Shown here one piece after another: positions 45,139 to 56,457 of a stretch of 64,000 nt of DNA; position 1 is the stretch's first letter; each line of letters opens with the position of its first letter. Source of the stretch: Phaeosaccion multiseriatum. Lineage: Eukaryota; Ochrophyta, other classes. Below the pieces are notes generated by a model. It saw nothing but the letters and a program-made list of their open reading frames with translations. It made no database searches and was not told the DNA's origin. The position numbers were made by a program, and so were the translations under genes. The stretch covers positions 2,046,001 to 2,110,000 of the forward strand of contig OZ218950.1 in the NCBI GenBank assembly GCA_965112735.1. The letters are read 5' to 3'.

Positions 45139-46999
45139 GTTTGGGAGGAGGGCAGGGTTGCGGCGGGGTGGGTTGGTGTGGGGCTTGTGGAGAAGTGAAG
45201 GAGCGACATACGGCTCCGAACCAGCCGAGAAGGAAGTGTACTCATCAAAACAAAGAACGACCGCCGGAGAGTGACTCCCTCCCTCCCTCCCCCCTCCTCC
45301 CCTTCCTCTCTCTATCTCTCTCTTTCTCTCTCTCTTTCTCTCTCTGTCTCTTCCATCCAGGAGTCTTTTAATTTCCCACCAACACCACCCATCCCCACCA
45401 ACCCCACCAACCAACCAACAAACTAACCACCAACCCCACCCCAACCATCCAACCAACCAACCAACCAACCCCACCTTTCCCTTACCTGTCCTTCCACAGC
45501 ATGCTCATAAACAGCTCCAGATTCTCATCGAACTCCGTGCCTAGCTTGCTGATGAGCGCCATGGTAACAGGCATACTCAGAGCGCTCCTCACATGTGCTG
45601 TCTGCACCTCGATGCGCCGCTTACGTAAGGTGCGAGAAGACACGGACACGCGCTTGCCTCCTCCTCCTCCTCCTCCTGGTCCTGATGACGCGCTTGCTGT
45701 GTTGGTGCTCGTGCTGCTGTTGCTGCTGGTGGAGGTCGTCGCCAGCTTTGCCGCCTGTGTTTGTTATGGATTGTTGTCGTTTCGTTTTTGGGATTCAAGG
45801 AGAGAGACAGGGAGAGGGAGAGACAAGAGAGACGGGAGAGGAAGAAAAAGTCAGAGAGGGAAAGAGACTGAGAGAGCGGAGAGAGACAGACAGATACACG
45901 CCGAGGGAGGGGGGGAGAGAGAGCAAAAGAGAGAGAGACACACACAGAGGACAAAAAGAGCAACAGATGTGCACACGATGCGATGCGTCAAGTCTTTCGC
46001 CCTTTTTTCTCTCTCACAGACTTACCTCTGCGGTGGCCTCAACCACCTTTGCTTTGACCCTCTCATCGTCCACACGGGGGCTCGCTAGGGAGGCAACTTG
46101 TCTGCAGAAGTGCTGACACACCATGATGAGCTTGCTCAGGACCTTGGGGGTTTGGGTAACAGGACAGGATTGGGTACGGGATGGCAGTGTATGGGTAGGG
46201 CAGGACAGGGGATGGCAGTGTATGGACAGGATGGGTAGGGGATGGCAGTGTATGGGTAGGACAGAACAGGGGATGGCAGTGTATGGGTAGGGTAGGACAG
46301 GGGATGGCAGTGTATGGGCAAGGTAGGACAGGGGATGGCAGTGGATGGACTGACTGACTTTTACCTTGATGAGCTCCTGGCTGGTGAGCAGGGCCTCTTT
46401 GAGCGTTTCATCCAGGAACTCCGCGTGATGGTGCAGCACCTCATCCACCGTCTTGGACTAAGGGGGAAGGGGCGGGGTGGCAGCGGATGGGAGGGGGGGG
46501 GGGTGGATGGGGCAAGAGCACTTCGATTCTTGAATTGGAGAAGGCAATCAAAACAAAAGCCGGAAAACTGAAATTTTTGGTGTCTTTTCTGTGGCTCCTG
46601 TGCGGAAGCAGGGCGAGGGGGAGGGGGACAGGCAAAAAGTCCAATACACGCACACCCTCCCCGTCTATTAAGTCCATAAATACTACCCTCCCCGTCTTCG
46701 TCAACAGAAGGGAAAAAAAAAACAGACAGCACCGACGATTCCCACGTGGTCCCCCACCGTAGTACTAAATCGGCTCGACATCGCTTGACTTCCGAGATCG
46801 GACGGGTTCGGGTATTCTCGATGTGATATGGCCGTCCGTGTGAATCAGGGGCATTGGGGAGTTTTTATACACCGAAAAGAAGCGCCCAGGCCTTCTTTCA
46901 ACACAAAGAGCACACACACACGCACATCCACACGCACACACACACGTACATGTACACGCACGCACACACGCACACATGCACATGTACACGGACACGCAC

Positions 47000-47030
<31 letters not shown>

Positions 47031-48293
47031 TACCCTCACTGACCTGCCTGAGTCCCTCAGTGAGTGCCCTCCACTTTGGCTCCACAACCTCAAAACTGAT
47101 GTAATACACGAGGTTCTGCATCAGGTGCAGCATGCGCTGGCGAAGGCAGTGGATGGGCCGCATGGTCAGACCGAGGGCCGACAGCTCCTTGGTGGTTTGG
47201 TTGTCCAGCCAGGCTTGGCACAACAGATGCTCCACGTGCTTGGTGAGGAAGAGGTGTCTTTATGTTTGAGTTTGGGTTTGTTGTGTTTGATGGTTACGGT
47301 TGTGGTTGGGTTTGGGTTGCAGCATGGGAGGGAGGTGGTGGGTACGAGGGGAGGGGGGTGTGGGAGAGGGGGAAAGGGGGGAGGGGGGAGGGAGGGAGGG
47401 AGGGAGGGAGGGAGGGAGGGAGGGAGGGAGGAGGGAGAGGGAAAAGACGACGCGGTCCAAGATCGAAGCGCTGAACACAACGGAGTGGAGAGGGGGCTTC
47501 ACACATACACGCATCCTTTACACACAGGCAAGATAGGCATATGTATGCACACGTAAACGTAGTACGTAATACCTGAACATGAGCTGATACTTGACGAGTG
47601 CCCTCTTGGACACGACGAGAGAGAGGGGCCAGCGCACCTCGTACCCCACCATGAACGATTCAAGCCCGCTTAGCACCTGGACAGAGGTGTATGGGCAGGG
47701 TAGAGTAGAGGTGCATGGGCAGGGCAGGGCATAGTAGAGGTGTACGGGCAGGGCATGGTAGAGGTGCATGGGCAGGGCAGGGTAGAGGTGTATGGGCAGG
47801 GGAGAGTCAGAGATATGGGGCAGGGCATAGTAGAGGCGTATGGGTAGGGCAGAGTAGAGGTCTATGGGTAGGGCAGAGAAGAGGAGAGGAGAGGAGAGGA
47901 GAAGGGGGTAAGACGGAGGTAAAGGAGGGGGAAACCCCGGGAAGGGGGGGATGGGAGCGATTTGTCTGTGGGTACGGTATCGCCCCACATTACGCACGCA
48001 CGTGCACACGCACGCACGCACGCACACACAACACACAACACACACGCACGCACCTCTCTATCCTCCGGATGTGCATCGTGCTCCTCGCCCTCCCCCGCGG
48101 GCAAGTCTCTGGAGTGAATGTGGAGAAGGTGTTTGACAAGACCCACGGAACTGAACTCGCATTTGAGATTCTCCTGTTGTGATTGTGGGATTGGAGGGGG
48201 GGGGGGGGGGTAGTGGAGAGAGAGGGAGAGGGAGGGAGAGACACAGAGGGAGAGAGAGTGATATGAGTGGACAAAGAGGAGCAACACCACAGC

Positions 48294-48331
<38 letters not shown>

Positions 48332-48591
48332 GAATAACAACAACAACAAGAATAACAACCACAACAACAACAACAACAACACCTGCACTACCACCATCAC
48401 CAGCATTGCTACACTCGGGTCTTCCCCCCCCCCCTCATCCCCATCCCCAATTACCTTGAAAGGGTCGCTGGAGGCCGAAGACATTTGCACACTGAGCTGC
48501 AACAAGCTCTCGATGCGCGGCTGAGAAATGTCCCCCCGGGGCCGGCCCAGCTCGGCGGCAGCGGACTCGAGAAAGTGCACGAAGAAGTCTC

Positions 48592-48644
<53 letters not shown>

Positions 48645-51600
48645 TGTGTGTGTGTGTGTGTGTGCGTGTGTGTGTGTGGGTGTGGGTGCGTGTGGGTATG
48701 TGTCTCTACGTTAAGGGGTGTTTGCTCCTTGTTGAATGGGAGCGATTCGAGGCCGTCTGTTGCTAATGAGAGGATGTGTGTGCGTGTATGTGCGCGTGTG
48801 TGCGTGTGTGTTTGTGCGCGCGTGTGCGTGCGTGTGCGTGTGTGTGTGCGTGTGCGCGTGTGTGTGTGCGTGCGTGATGGCGTGTATGTGTGTGTGCATG
48901 AGTATATGCCCTCTCCCCCTCCCTCACCTGGTCCAACAGGAAGTAGTGCTTGATGCTCGCAAGCCTCTGCAGCAGCTGATGCTCCCCCATAATGAGTTCC
49001 AGCAGCGTACAGGAAGCAAACTCGTAGGCCCGGCCGATGATGGCACCATACGCTCCCTCCCCCATGGAGGAGCAGTCAATGGGAATGGGCCCTCCGAAGG
49101 GACAGTTCACGGCCCTGCCACACTCACGCACCACGTTAAGGTACTTGCCTGGAGGGGGGGCGGGGGAGGAGGAGGAGGAGGAGGAGGAGGAGGAGGAGGA
49201 GGAGGAGGAGGAGGAGGAGGAGGAGGAGGAGGAGGAGGAGGAGGAGGAGGAGGAGGAGGAGGAGGAGGAGGAGGAGGAGGAGGAGGAGGAGGAGGAGGAG
49301 GAGGAGGAGGAGGAGGAGGAGGCGGGGGAAGAGGAAGAGGAGGAGGAGGAGGAGGAGGAGGAGGAGGAGGAGGGAGGGTGGGGGCAAGAACGGGGTGCAG
49401 TGGAATGGGGAAATGGTGGGTGAAAGAAAAAGGTGTGAAATGGGAGGGGCGCTGATTCAATGCACATAAAAGGAAGTGGGATGAGGATGACGGCACGCGT
49501 TGGCCGTTACAGACCGCAAAAACGGGTCGTCCCTCGCACCTAAAACTCCTACACCTTCCCCTCCCCTCCTCGCCCTCCCTCCCGTCCTCACCCTCCCGCC
49601 CTCACCCACTCACCCTACTTTCCCAATGACTTACTACCCACCCACCCACCCACCCATTGACTTACTACTCACTCACCTGTGGTGAGTATCTTGTTATCGT
49701 AGGCCCTGAGGAAGGCCGCTGTATTGTGCGGCTGCAGCGTGTAACGGTTCTCCCAGTAGGTATCGTTGTAGTCTTCCAATACGTTGTCCTGTGTGAGAGA
49801 GTCCTCCTCCAGCACCTTTTAACAAGCACATACCACAACGCACAGTACAAGACACACATCCGTAAGGCCACACACAGCCACACCACATGGGAGCCACAGT
49901 CACACAGTCACACAGTCACACAGTCACACAGTCACACAGTCACACAGCCACACATTCACAGTCACACAGTCACACAGCCGCACAGTCACACAGCCACACA
50001 TTCACAGTCACACAGTCAAACAGCCGCACACGCAAACAGCAAAGCAAGGCAAGCACACACAGCAAGCACGGCAAGGTCAGTGGTAACATTGTAGTCAATC
50101 ATAGCAACGCACGCCGCAGCCACAGCAACACGGTAGAGAGAGAGAGAGAGCTCCCTCCCCTCCCCTACCCTTCCTCGTTAATCCCCCATTCGTTAACCCC
50201 TTCATTCGTTGTCCCCCCCATTCGTTAATGTACCATGAACTCATCGTAGGGGTCCTCAAGCTCCCCGTCGTAAATCCAGCGCTCGAGCATGGAGAAGTAT
50301 GGCACAGAGGCCTTGTGCAGCAGGAAGCCGTACAGCTGTCGCACCTGGGCAGGATGCACGACCGTGGAGGGATGGATGGCAGTCCATGTGGGGAGATTTC
50401 CGTTTCAGTTTACTGACCTGCAGAGGTCTCCTTACATAGGCAGCATCCCTTAATATACAGACTCACTCTTTTACCCCATACCCCATACCCCATACCCTAT
50501 ACCCCATCACCCCTTCCCTTCCCTACCCTATACTCTACACCCCATACCCAACATCTCATACCCCATACCTCATACCCTATACCCTATACCCCATACCCTA
50601 TATTCTTTCCCCCCTTGCCCCCTTCCCTCCCCCATGCCCTATACTCTACAATCCTACATCCCATACCCCATACCTCATACCGTGTACTTTGTACCCTATA
50701 CTGTACACCCCCTTCCCTGTGCACTCCATACCCTATACTCTACACCCCATACCCTATGCTCTGTCCTTTTTCTCTAATACCCTATACTCTATACCTTCTC
50801 ATCTCCGCCACTCCTGGTGGCATCTCGAAGCTTGTTGAGCAGCGCACCCCCTGTCACGTCGGCAAGCCCTCTGCACAGGCGGTCGAGGGCCTCGAGCGTG
50901 CGCAGAGAGGGCTGCACGTAGAACCACAGCTTCTGCACGCTCAGCTTGCCTGTCACAAATGGCACAGTGTATGGGGTATCACACGGGGAGAGAGGGAGGG
51001 GAGGGGAGGGGAGGGAGTCGGTCAGAAAAGACGCAACATGGGATAGGAGTGGAGGTAGGATGGGAAAGACGAAACGCTATCGAGGGTGGGTGTAACGGCT
51101 CACCTGCCAGCAGCTGAGTCTCCAACTGAGTCACCTGTGGAGGGGGGGCAGGGGCGGTGGAGGGGCGAAAGGAAATTAGAGGCGTATCAGCTTCTCCGTT
51201 TTGATTTCGAAACGGAGACACAAGTGGATAAGCATCAAGCACAAGGCCCAAAGACCGCCTCACCCCGCTCCAGTGTAAAGCATGGAGACACAAACGTTTT
51301 CCTCCCTCGCTTCCTTGCTCTCTCCCTCCCCTCCCTCCTCCCTCCCGCTCCCCTCCCCTCATCTCCCCCTCCTCTTCTCATCCCCTCCCCTCCCCTCCCC
51401 TCCCTCCCTCCCTCCCTCCCTCCCTCCCTCCCTCCCTCCCTCCCTCCCTCTCTCACCAAGACGAGGTACTCGTTGAGCAGCAGCCGCACCGCTGCCACAA
51501 AGGCGTGAGTAATGACCCCGTATTCGTGCCTGCTCCTCTCCGTCACAAAACGGCTCACATGCACGTAGGCATCACAGACTGGCAGCACACGCATGCCCAA

Positions 51601-51879
51601 ATACTTCAGCTGCTCATCCCCACCCTCCCACACCAGTTGGTAGTCCACTTCTGTGAGACTTCGAAGCGCCTCCCCCGTGCTGCTACTCGTGCCTGCACCC
51701 GCACCGGTGCTGTCGAGTGTGCCGTCTCGGTCTCGCGTGGCGTCTGTTCGGATATGTACGTATTGACCTGGAGAGAGAGAGAGAGAGAGAGAGAGAATGC
51801 GTGAGAGAGAGAGGAAGGGGGCGGGGGTGGGAGGGGGGGGTGGTGTGTGGGCGTGCGCGCATTCAGCAAAGGTCCAAGA

Positions 51880-51916
<37 letters not shown>

Positions 51917-54900
51917 ACACATACACACACACCTTCGAGGCCCATGAGCGCAGACAGCAGATCGTCCATAAGCTGATGCTCCTGAATGGCTAAGGGGAGC
52001 AGCTCCAGGGAGGAAGGGCGTGGGCTGCCTTCCGGTTGCTGCGAGGCGTCTGTTTTTCGTCCCCGGCGTTGATTGACCATTCATTGGCAGCGTTAAGGGA
52101 AGAAGGTAGGTAGGTAGGTAGGTAGGTAGGTAGGTAGGTAGGTAGGTAGGTAGGTAGGTAGGAAGGTAGGAAGGTAGGTAGGTAGGTAGGTAGGTGGGTA
52201 GATGGTTGGGTGTGTACGGTCAGTCAATGACATGAAGCAGCAGAGGACAAAGCAAGCGAAGCAAGGGGTAAGCAAGCAAGAGGTAGGCACACCCCAAGCC
52301 AGAGGTGATGACGCTTCCACCCACCCACACCCTCCCATCCACCCATCCACCAACCCACCCACCCACGCCCACCCAACCACCCACACTCACCCCCCCTCCT
52401 ACCTCCGGCGCCCTTCCAACCACTGTCCGCTGTGTCCCTCACGGTTGCTCTGTTCGGGTTAAGGAGGAAGTCACCCGTGAGGTAGGGCCTAGTACGGTTC
52501 CAAGGTGGATGATAGGGGCAGCCCGCCCTCATCACTTGCCAGGAGTCGAAGTCGCTACCAACGTACACGGCGTTTGAGACCTGCAGCTGCATCTATGGTG
52601 TGTGGGGTTGGCGTGTGGAGGAGGCAAATCAGCAGGAGCCAACAAAGCAGGAGGCAAAAAGCAACAGCCGGACAGAGACAAGAGAGCCACGCACGCACGC
52701 ACGCACACGCACGCACGCACACGCACGCACGCACGCACGTACACAAAACCAAAAAGGAAGGCAGCAGACGTGACGTACCATCCCCAGAGAGTCCGGCGCA
52801 CACATGAGACGCGTGCGTGTGTCAGGGTGGTACAGGACGAGGGTGTCTCCCGAGCGGACATGTTTACCCATCAGCCTCTGCTCGCCCTCGTGCAGTCTCC
52901 ACCCTCCTCCTCCTCCTCCTCCTCCTCCTCCTCCTCCTCCTCCCCCTCCTCCTCCTCCTCCCACTTGAGGCACACAAGGAAGCACCTCCCACTTCTCGTT
53001 GGGTCCCACGATGAACCTCCCAAACATGAGAGCGTCGCCCCTCTTGGAGGTCACTGCCAGGTAGCGTTTCCGAGAAAAGTCACTGCAGGCGTATGGGCAG
53101 GGATACGGGCAGGCAGGCACATGGGCAGGCATATGGGCAGGTAAGCACATGGACAGGCAGGCAGGCGGCCAGGCAGACAGGGAGGCGTATGGGCAGGCCA
53201 AAGGGTAGGCATATGGGCAGGCAAGCCCAGGCCGGGACAAGAGGTGCAAGCAAATCAGGGACGAGAGGAAGGGGGGGGTGTGTGTGGGGGGGGGGGGGGT
53301 GAGGGAGTGGTAGGTTCAGTCAGCAGCAGCTGTTGGTGATTGCAGCTGCAGAAGTTGGGCGATTCCAGCGTCTGTCGCAGCAGCATCCCGTGGGTCACCA
53401 ACGCGCCACCCACCTCCCCTCCCCTCCCCTCCCCTCTCCTCCCCCTTCTCACCTCTGGACAGATAGACAGTCTCCATACCGCACTGGGCCTCTGTAGGCC
53501 CTCACTGAGGCCTTCACAAACCGCAGCGACTCCTGTGGCGCCCCTGTGCCCACACCCTCGCACACGGCTCGATACTGCTGCTCTTCCTTGGGCTGAGACG
53601 GCTTGAAGGGAAGGGTGTGACCCTGCCCATATGCCTGCCCCTGTCCTCCCTGCCCATGTGACTGCAACTGGCCCTGTCCCTGTCCGCCAGGTAGAGACAT
53701 GTCTTCTGCTGCACTGCTGAGGTAGGAGCCGCGGTGGCTACCGCGGAACATTATGCTGGGATAGAGAGAGGGGGGGGGGGAGGGGGGTGAGGGAGGGAGG
53801 AAGGGAGAGAGAGGCAGAGAGAAAGGGGGAGAGAGGGACGGACAGAGAGAGGGGGGGAGAGGGGAAAGGAGAGAGAAGGAGGTGTAGAGGGAAGAGGGTG
53901 GGGGGGGGGGGGGAGAAAGGGAAAAAAACTCGTACCCACCCACCCACCACAGCCTGACACCTGACATCCCGTGCTACCTACCCACCCACCCACTCACCTA
54001 TCGTGGTAGTGCAGTGTGGTGAGGTCGTCCCCATCCACCACTTGATTCATTTGCTCTCTATTCTCGGCATTCTTGACGGCACTTCGACACGAGGAGGCAG
54101 CAGCAGCAGCAGCAGCGGCGGCAACAGCAGTTGGTGATGCAGCAGCAGCAGGGGTGTCCGGCGAGCCCCTCTGGTGGTGATGGTACTTTGGTGGTGACAA
54201 CGACTGCCCCCCCTGCCTCGCGAAGGGGGGAGAGGTTGCTCCTCCTCCTCCTCCTCCTCCTCCTCTTCCTCCTCCTCTCCCACCACTCTCTCCGCTAATC
54301 CCCCCACTTCCGAAGAGCCGAGTAGCAGAGGCTCCAGCACCCGAGGGGGGCGAGCGCGGGGCATTCGTGTTGTTGCTGTTGTTGTTGTAGGGCGAGTGCG
54401 AGTGAGAGTTCGGCGCGTTGCTGTAGGCCCCTCCCCCATCACCATACGACCCGAGAGCCTCCCTCTGGGCTGTCGCGTACAGGGAAGGAGGCATCCTGCT
54501 GGGGGTGTTGGTACTACTGCCCATGTTTACAGGCTGGCGACGAGGGCTGAGGGCCGGGGACGGCCTGGGGTGCCGTGGGTATTCGCGTCAATACGCGCGT
54601 GCGTGTGTGTGTGTGCGTGCGGATGTGTGTGTGTGCATGTGTGTGTGGTGTGTGTGTGCGTGTGCGTGTGCGTAGGGAGGATCGCGTTAAAAGGGTGCGT
54701 GATAGACGAAAATCAACTTTGAGGAGCCCTCGAAAAAGGGTCAATCAATGGGTATATATACAGGCAGGCAGGCAGGCAGGCAGGCAGATAGACAGACAGG
54801 CCGGCAGACAGACAGACAGACAGGCAGGCAGGCAGACAGGCAGACAGGCAGGCAGACAGGCAGGACAGCAGAGGATAGAGGATACTGCACTGCCCCATAG

Positions 54901-55689
54901 ACAACCCAACCCTACTACTCACGTGCTGAGCATTAGGGACGGACTGTTGCCGCCGAACTGCTCGTTGAAGTGGTTGCTACCCCCCCCATTGAGAGCTCCG
55001 TGCTGGTGCTGCTGCCTGGACTGGCGGTGTGGAGTCGTAGGACTCAAGCTATTCCACTGCCCCCCTCCTCCTCCCCCTCCTGCGCCCCCCCCCCCTCCTC
55101 CTACTCCTACTCCCCCTCGTGGAGGCGACACGCCTGCTGCCGCTCTTCCCCGTCTTGGGGGCGACTGCTGGCCTCCTCCTCGCCTCGGCTCAATCCGCGT
55201 TTTCATCCCCGCCCTCCTCGACGGGGACAAGACCCCTCCCGAGCCGATCGTCTACCCTCGCCACAGGCGATGGGCAGCATCAACAGAGAGGAAGGATAGT
55301 GAGGAGGAGGAAGAGACAGGAGCCGCGCGCGTTAAAGGGGGAAGATGGCGGGGCTCTTGCATGTTTGGGCTGCTTTGCTCGCTCTTGACTGCTTGAACTC
55401 GAGCTAGGCAGTCAGCAGGTCAGGCAGTTCGTTCAGGGAGCTCGTTTGGGCAGGCAATGTTAGCCCTCTAACTTCTACATGTCCCTCTTCCCTACCTACA
55501 GTAAGTCTACGTGCAAGCCCTCTTGCAACTGCTCCAAGTACTTCCTTCTTCACCTACCTCGGCAATAAGGGCGGCTACATCAGGCGTCAGCGTGGAGCCA
55601 CTTTCACCCTGTCCTGTTCTTCTCTCAGGAGTATCGATAGGCGAAGCCCATTGGCGTTGTTGACGCCGCTGATTGTTGGGGTGAGACAT
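44994..55689 (-). CDS. TUBGCP2: Gamma-tubulin complex component 2 (GCP2/Spc97)
   Basis: Twenty-one exons: 55689-55558, 55251-54923, 54564-53998, 53755-53453, 53082-52779, 52592-52403, 52049-51933, 51767-51457, 51134-51104, 50949-50795, 50344-50234, 49815-49677, 49148-48928, 48592-48455, 48173-48054, 47676-47573, 47257-47044, 46457-46365, 46142-46026, 45754-45486 and 45081-44994. All phases close, giving 1350 residues against about 900 in animals. GCP2 landmarks appear in order: RTRPYLTGDFLL, SVQKLWFYVQPSLRTLEAL, EDPYDEF, LEDYNDTYWENRYTL, GKYLNVVRECG, IKHYFLLDQGDFFVHFLES, GYEVRWPLSLVVSKRALVKY, HVEHLLCQAWL, LRQRMLHLMQNLVYYISFEV and CQRLDYNSFF at the C-terminus. It nucleates microtubules in the gamma-TuSC with GCP3. 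The first ~345 residues are low complexity and residues ~400-560 form an extra domain before the conserved N-terminal core. A 5S rRNA gene lies in the intron 47043-46458. Confidence 0.9.
46142..46350 (+). repeat. Minisatellite (GGATGGCAGTGTATGGGTAG-type) in GCP2 intron
   Basis: The intron 46364-46143 is built almost entirely of about 25-30 bp units containing GGCAGTGTATGGGTAGG and GGACAGGGGAT, repeated six or seven times with small changes. Confidence 0.92.
46713..46722 (-). terminator. Pol III terminator (T-run) of the 5S rRNA gene
   Basis: On the minus strand a run of ten T (A10 on plus) directly follows the 3' base of the 5S terminal stem. Pol III terminates at runs of four or more T. Confidence 0.85.
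46722..46839 (-). rRNA. 5S ribosomal RNA, nested in GCP2 intron
   Basis: The reverse complement matches eukaryotic 5S rRNA along its length. The 5' part reads ACGGACGGCCATATCAC. The middle has CCCGTCCGATCTCGGAAGTC followed by AAGCGATG (box A region). The 3' half has TTAGTACTACGGTGGGGGAC then CACGTGGGAA (box C and loop D/E region), and the gene ends GGTGCTGTCTGT. The first nine bases pair with the last nine (ACGGACGGC with GCTGTCTGT, allowing G-U), giving helix I. The length is 118 nt, as expected. It is transcribed by Pol III from the internal control region with TFIIIA, in the same direction as the host GCP2 gene, inside the intron 47043-46458. It ends at a T10 run. It looks intact rather than pseudogenic. 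Confidence 0.93.
47690..47885 (+). repeat. Minisatellite (GAGGTGTATGGGCAGGGCAG-type) in GCP2 intron
   Basis: About ten imperfect units of 20-25 bp containing AGAGGTGTATGGGCAGGGCAG fill much of intron 48053-47677. The unit shares GTATGGG with the repeat at 46.1-46.35 kb. Confidence 0.92.
48594..48640 (+). repeat. (GT)n dinucleotide repeat
   Basis: A long GT tract directly adjoins the acceptor of exon 14 of GCP2, with further GT/GC-rich sequence to about 48895. On the sense strand it is (CA)n ending in the acceptor CACAG. Confidence 0.95.
49165..49376 (+). repeat. (GGA)n trinucleotide repeat, about 70 units
   Basis: Over 200 bp of nearly pure GGA lie in the GCP2 intron 49676-49149, ending about 15 bp from the acceptor. 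On the sense strand it is (TCC)n, acting as an extreme polypyrimidine tract. Long frames across it in all six readings are artefacts of the repeat. Confidence 0.97.
50463..50800 (+). repeat. Minisatellite (CCATACCCTATACTC-type) in GCP2 intron
   Basis: The intron 50794-50345 contains about 330 bp of variants of ATACCCCATACCCTATACTC. The unit is again related to GTATGGG on the opposite strand. Confidence 0.92.
52104..52205 (+). repeat. (GGTA)n tetranucleotide repeat
   Basis: About 25 GGTA/GTAG units lie in the GCP2 intron 52402-52050, close to its acceptor side. Confidence 0.95.
53088..53228 (+). repeat. Minisatellite (ATATGGGCAGGCA-type) in GCP2 intron
   Basis: About ten units around CATATGGGCAGG/CAGGCAGGCA lie next to the acceptor of exon 5 (53082) in intron 53452-53083. 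Confidence 0.9.
54762..54866 (+). repeat. (CAGG/CAGA)n tetranucleotide repeat
   Basis: A mixed CAGG and CAGA tetranucleotide array lies in GCP2 intron 54922-54565. Confidence 0.93.
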
Positions 55690-55756
55690 GCTATTGCTCT
55701 CTCAGTTGAGTGGGATCACCTCGTCTTGTGAAGGGGAAGCTTCGGTTCACCAGCGT

Positions 55757-56386
55757 TTACACTTCCAGCACCACATCGTCTTCACGCCACCAGGACAGCT
55801 CCTGCTTCAGCCCAGCCAGTACAAGCGAGAGAGGCGTCACCACCCCCACGTAGCCCCTCCTCCTTCCTCCCTCGCTCTTCAATTCAAACTGCAGCCTCTC
55901 TGGATTGCAGGCTTCTTGCTCTTCCGAGCGAGCGAACTCTGTACTCAACGCGATATTCCAGTGTCTTTCTTTCACTCCACTTCCCTCCGGTGTCTAATGC
56001 CTTCCTCGTGCCTGCTGCTGCGGATACGGGCGCTGCGGCGCTTATCACGTCGCTTTGTGAGTGCCAGTGCGATGGCGGGTCGATGGCACTGGAAGGTGTC
56101 TGCTCTCTGTTCTCCTTCCATCAATAATCAAATCAATCTCTAGCTGTGTCTGTATTAAGGGATCCTCTACCTCGTTCGTTGAAGAGATATTGAGGCACTC
56201 ACGAGGAGCAATAGCAGCACCCGAAGCAGCAGCAGTGGCAGCACTAGCAACAGCAGGTGCGGCTGAGGGTTCGTCCCAAGCTGTAACCGTAAACGAGAGC
56301 AGGCCCCTGGCTTGGGCTCCTTGGTCTCTCAGGAGACAGGAAGCAGCAGCACAAGAGAGGCTGTGAATCGCTTGAAGCGTATTCAT
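55757..56386 (-). CDS. Small unknown protein
   Basis: Two exons: 56386-56090 (ATG at 56386, donor CCA|GTGCCA) and 55993-55757 (acceptor GCATTAG), phase 0, 177 residues. Exon 1 reads MNTLQAIHSLSCAAASCLLR then an Ala-rich linker and TQLEIDLIIDGRRTESR. Exon 2 reads ERHWNIALSTEFARSEEQEA, LQFELKSEGGRRRGYVGVVT and ends GLKQELSWWREDDVVLEV-stop. The alternating hydrophobic strands suggest a small beta-rich or alpha/beta domain. No signal peptide or known family is recognised. Support comes from the absence of in-frame stops in both exons, protein-like composition unlike the surrounding repeats, and its position as a divergent partner only 71 bp from the next plus gene. The intron is short (96 nt) and its donor is not strong, so the junction is the weakest part. 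Confidence 0.5.
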
Positions 56387-56457
56387 GCAGAGGTAGAAGG
56401 ATGAATCAAGCGTGGGCGCTTTGAGGAGCTCGTTGGCCCTCTCCCTCCCTTTTCAAT
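56387..56457. promoter_or_regulatory. 71-bp spacer between divergent start codons
   Basis: The shortest head-to-head gap in the window. It contains a CCCTCTCCCTCCCTTTTC pyrimidine stretch just before the plus-strand ATG and no TATA box. Confidence 0.35.

Noticed and set aside
44646-45371. Plus-strand frame with repeated PKAEAERW/ARSPKPG-like words
   Set aside because: It overlaps the GCP2 3' exon and a CA repeat. It looks like a small tandem repeat in the GCP2-HD spacer rather than a gene.
47690-47885. Regularly spaced direct repeats that could look like a CRISPR array
   Set aside because: Units are contiguous, degenerate and without unique spacers, inside an intron of a eukaryotic gene, so this is a minisatellite.
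49037-49496. Poly-Glu, poly-Gly, poly-Ser, poly-Leu and poly-Pro frames
   Set aside because: All derive from the (GGA)n repeat inside a GCP2 intron. Flanking GCP2 exons join in phase without it.
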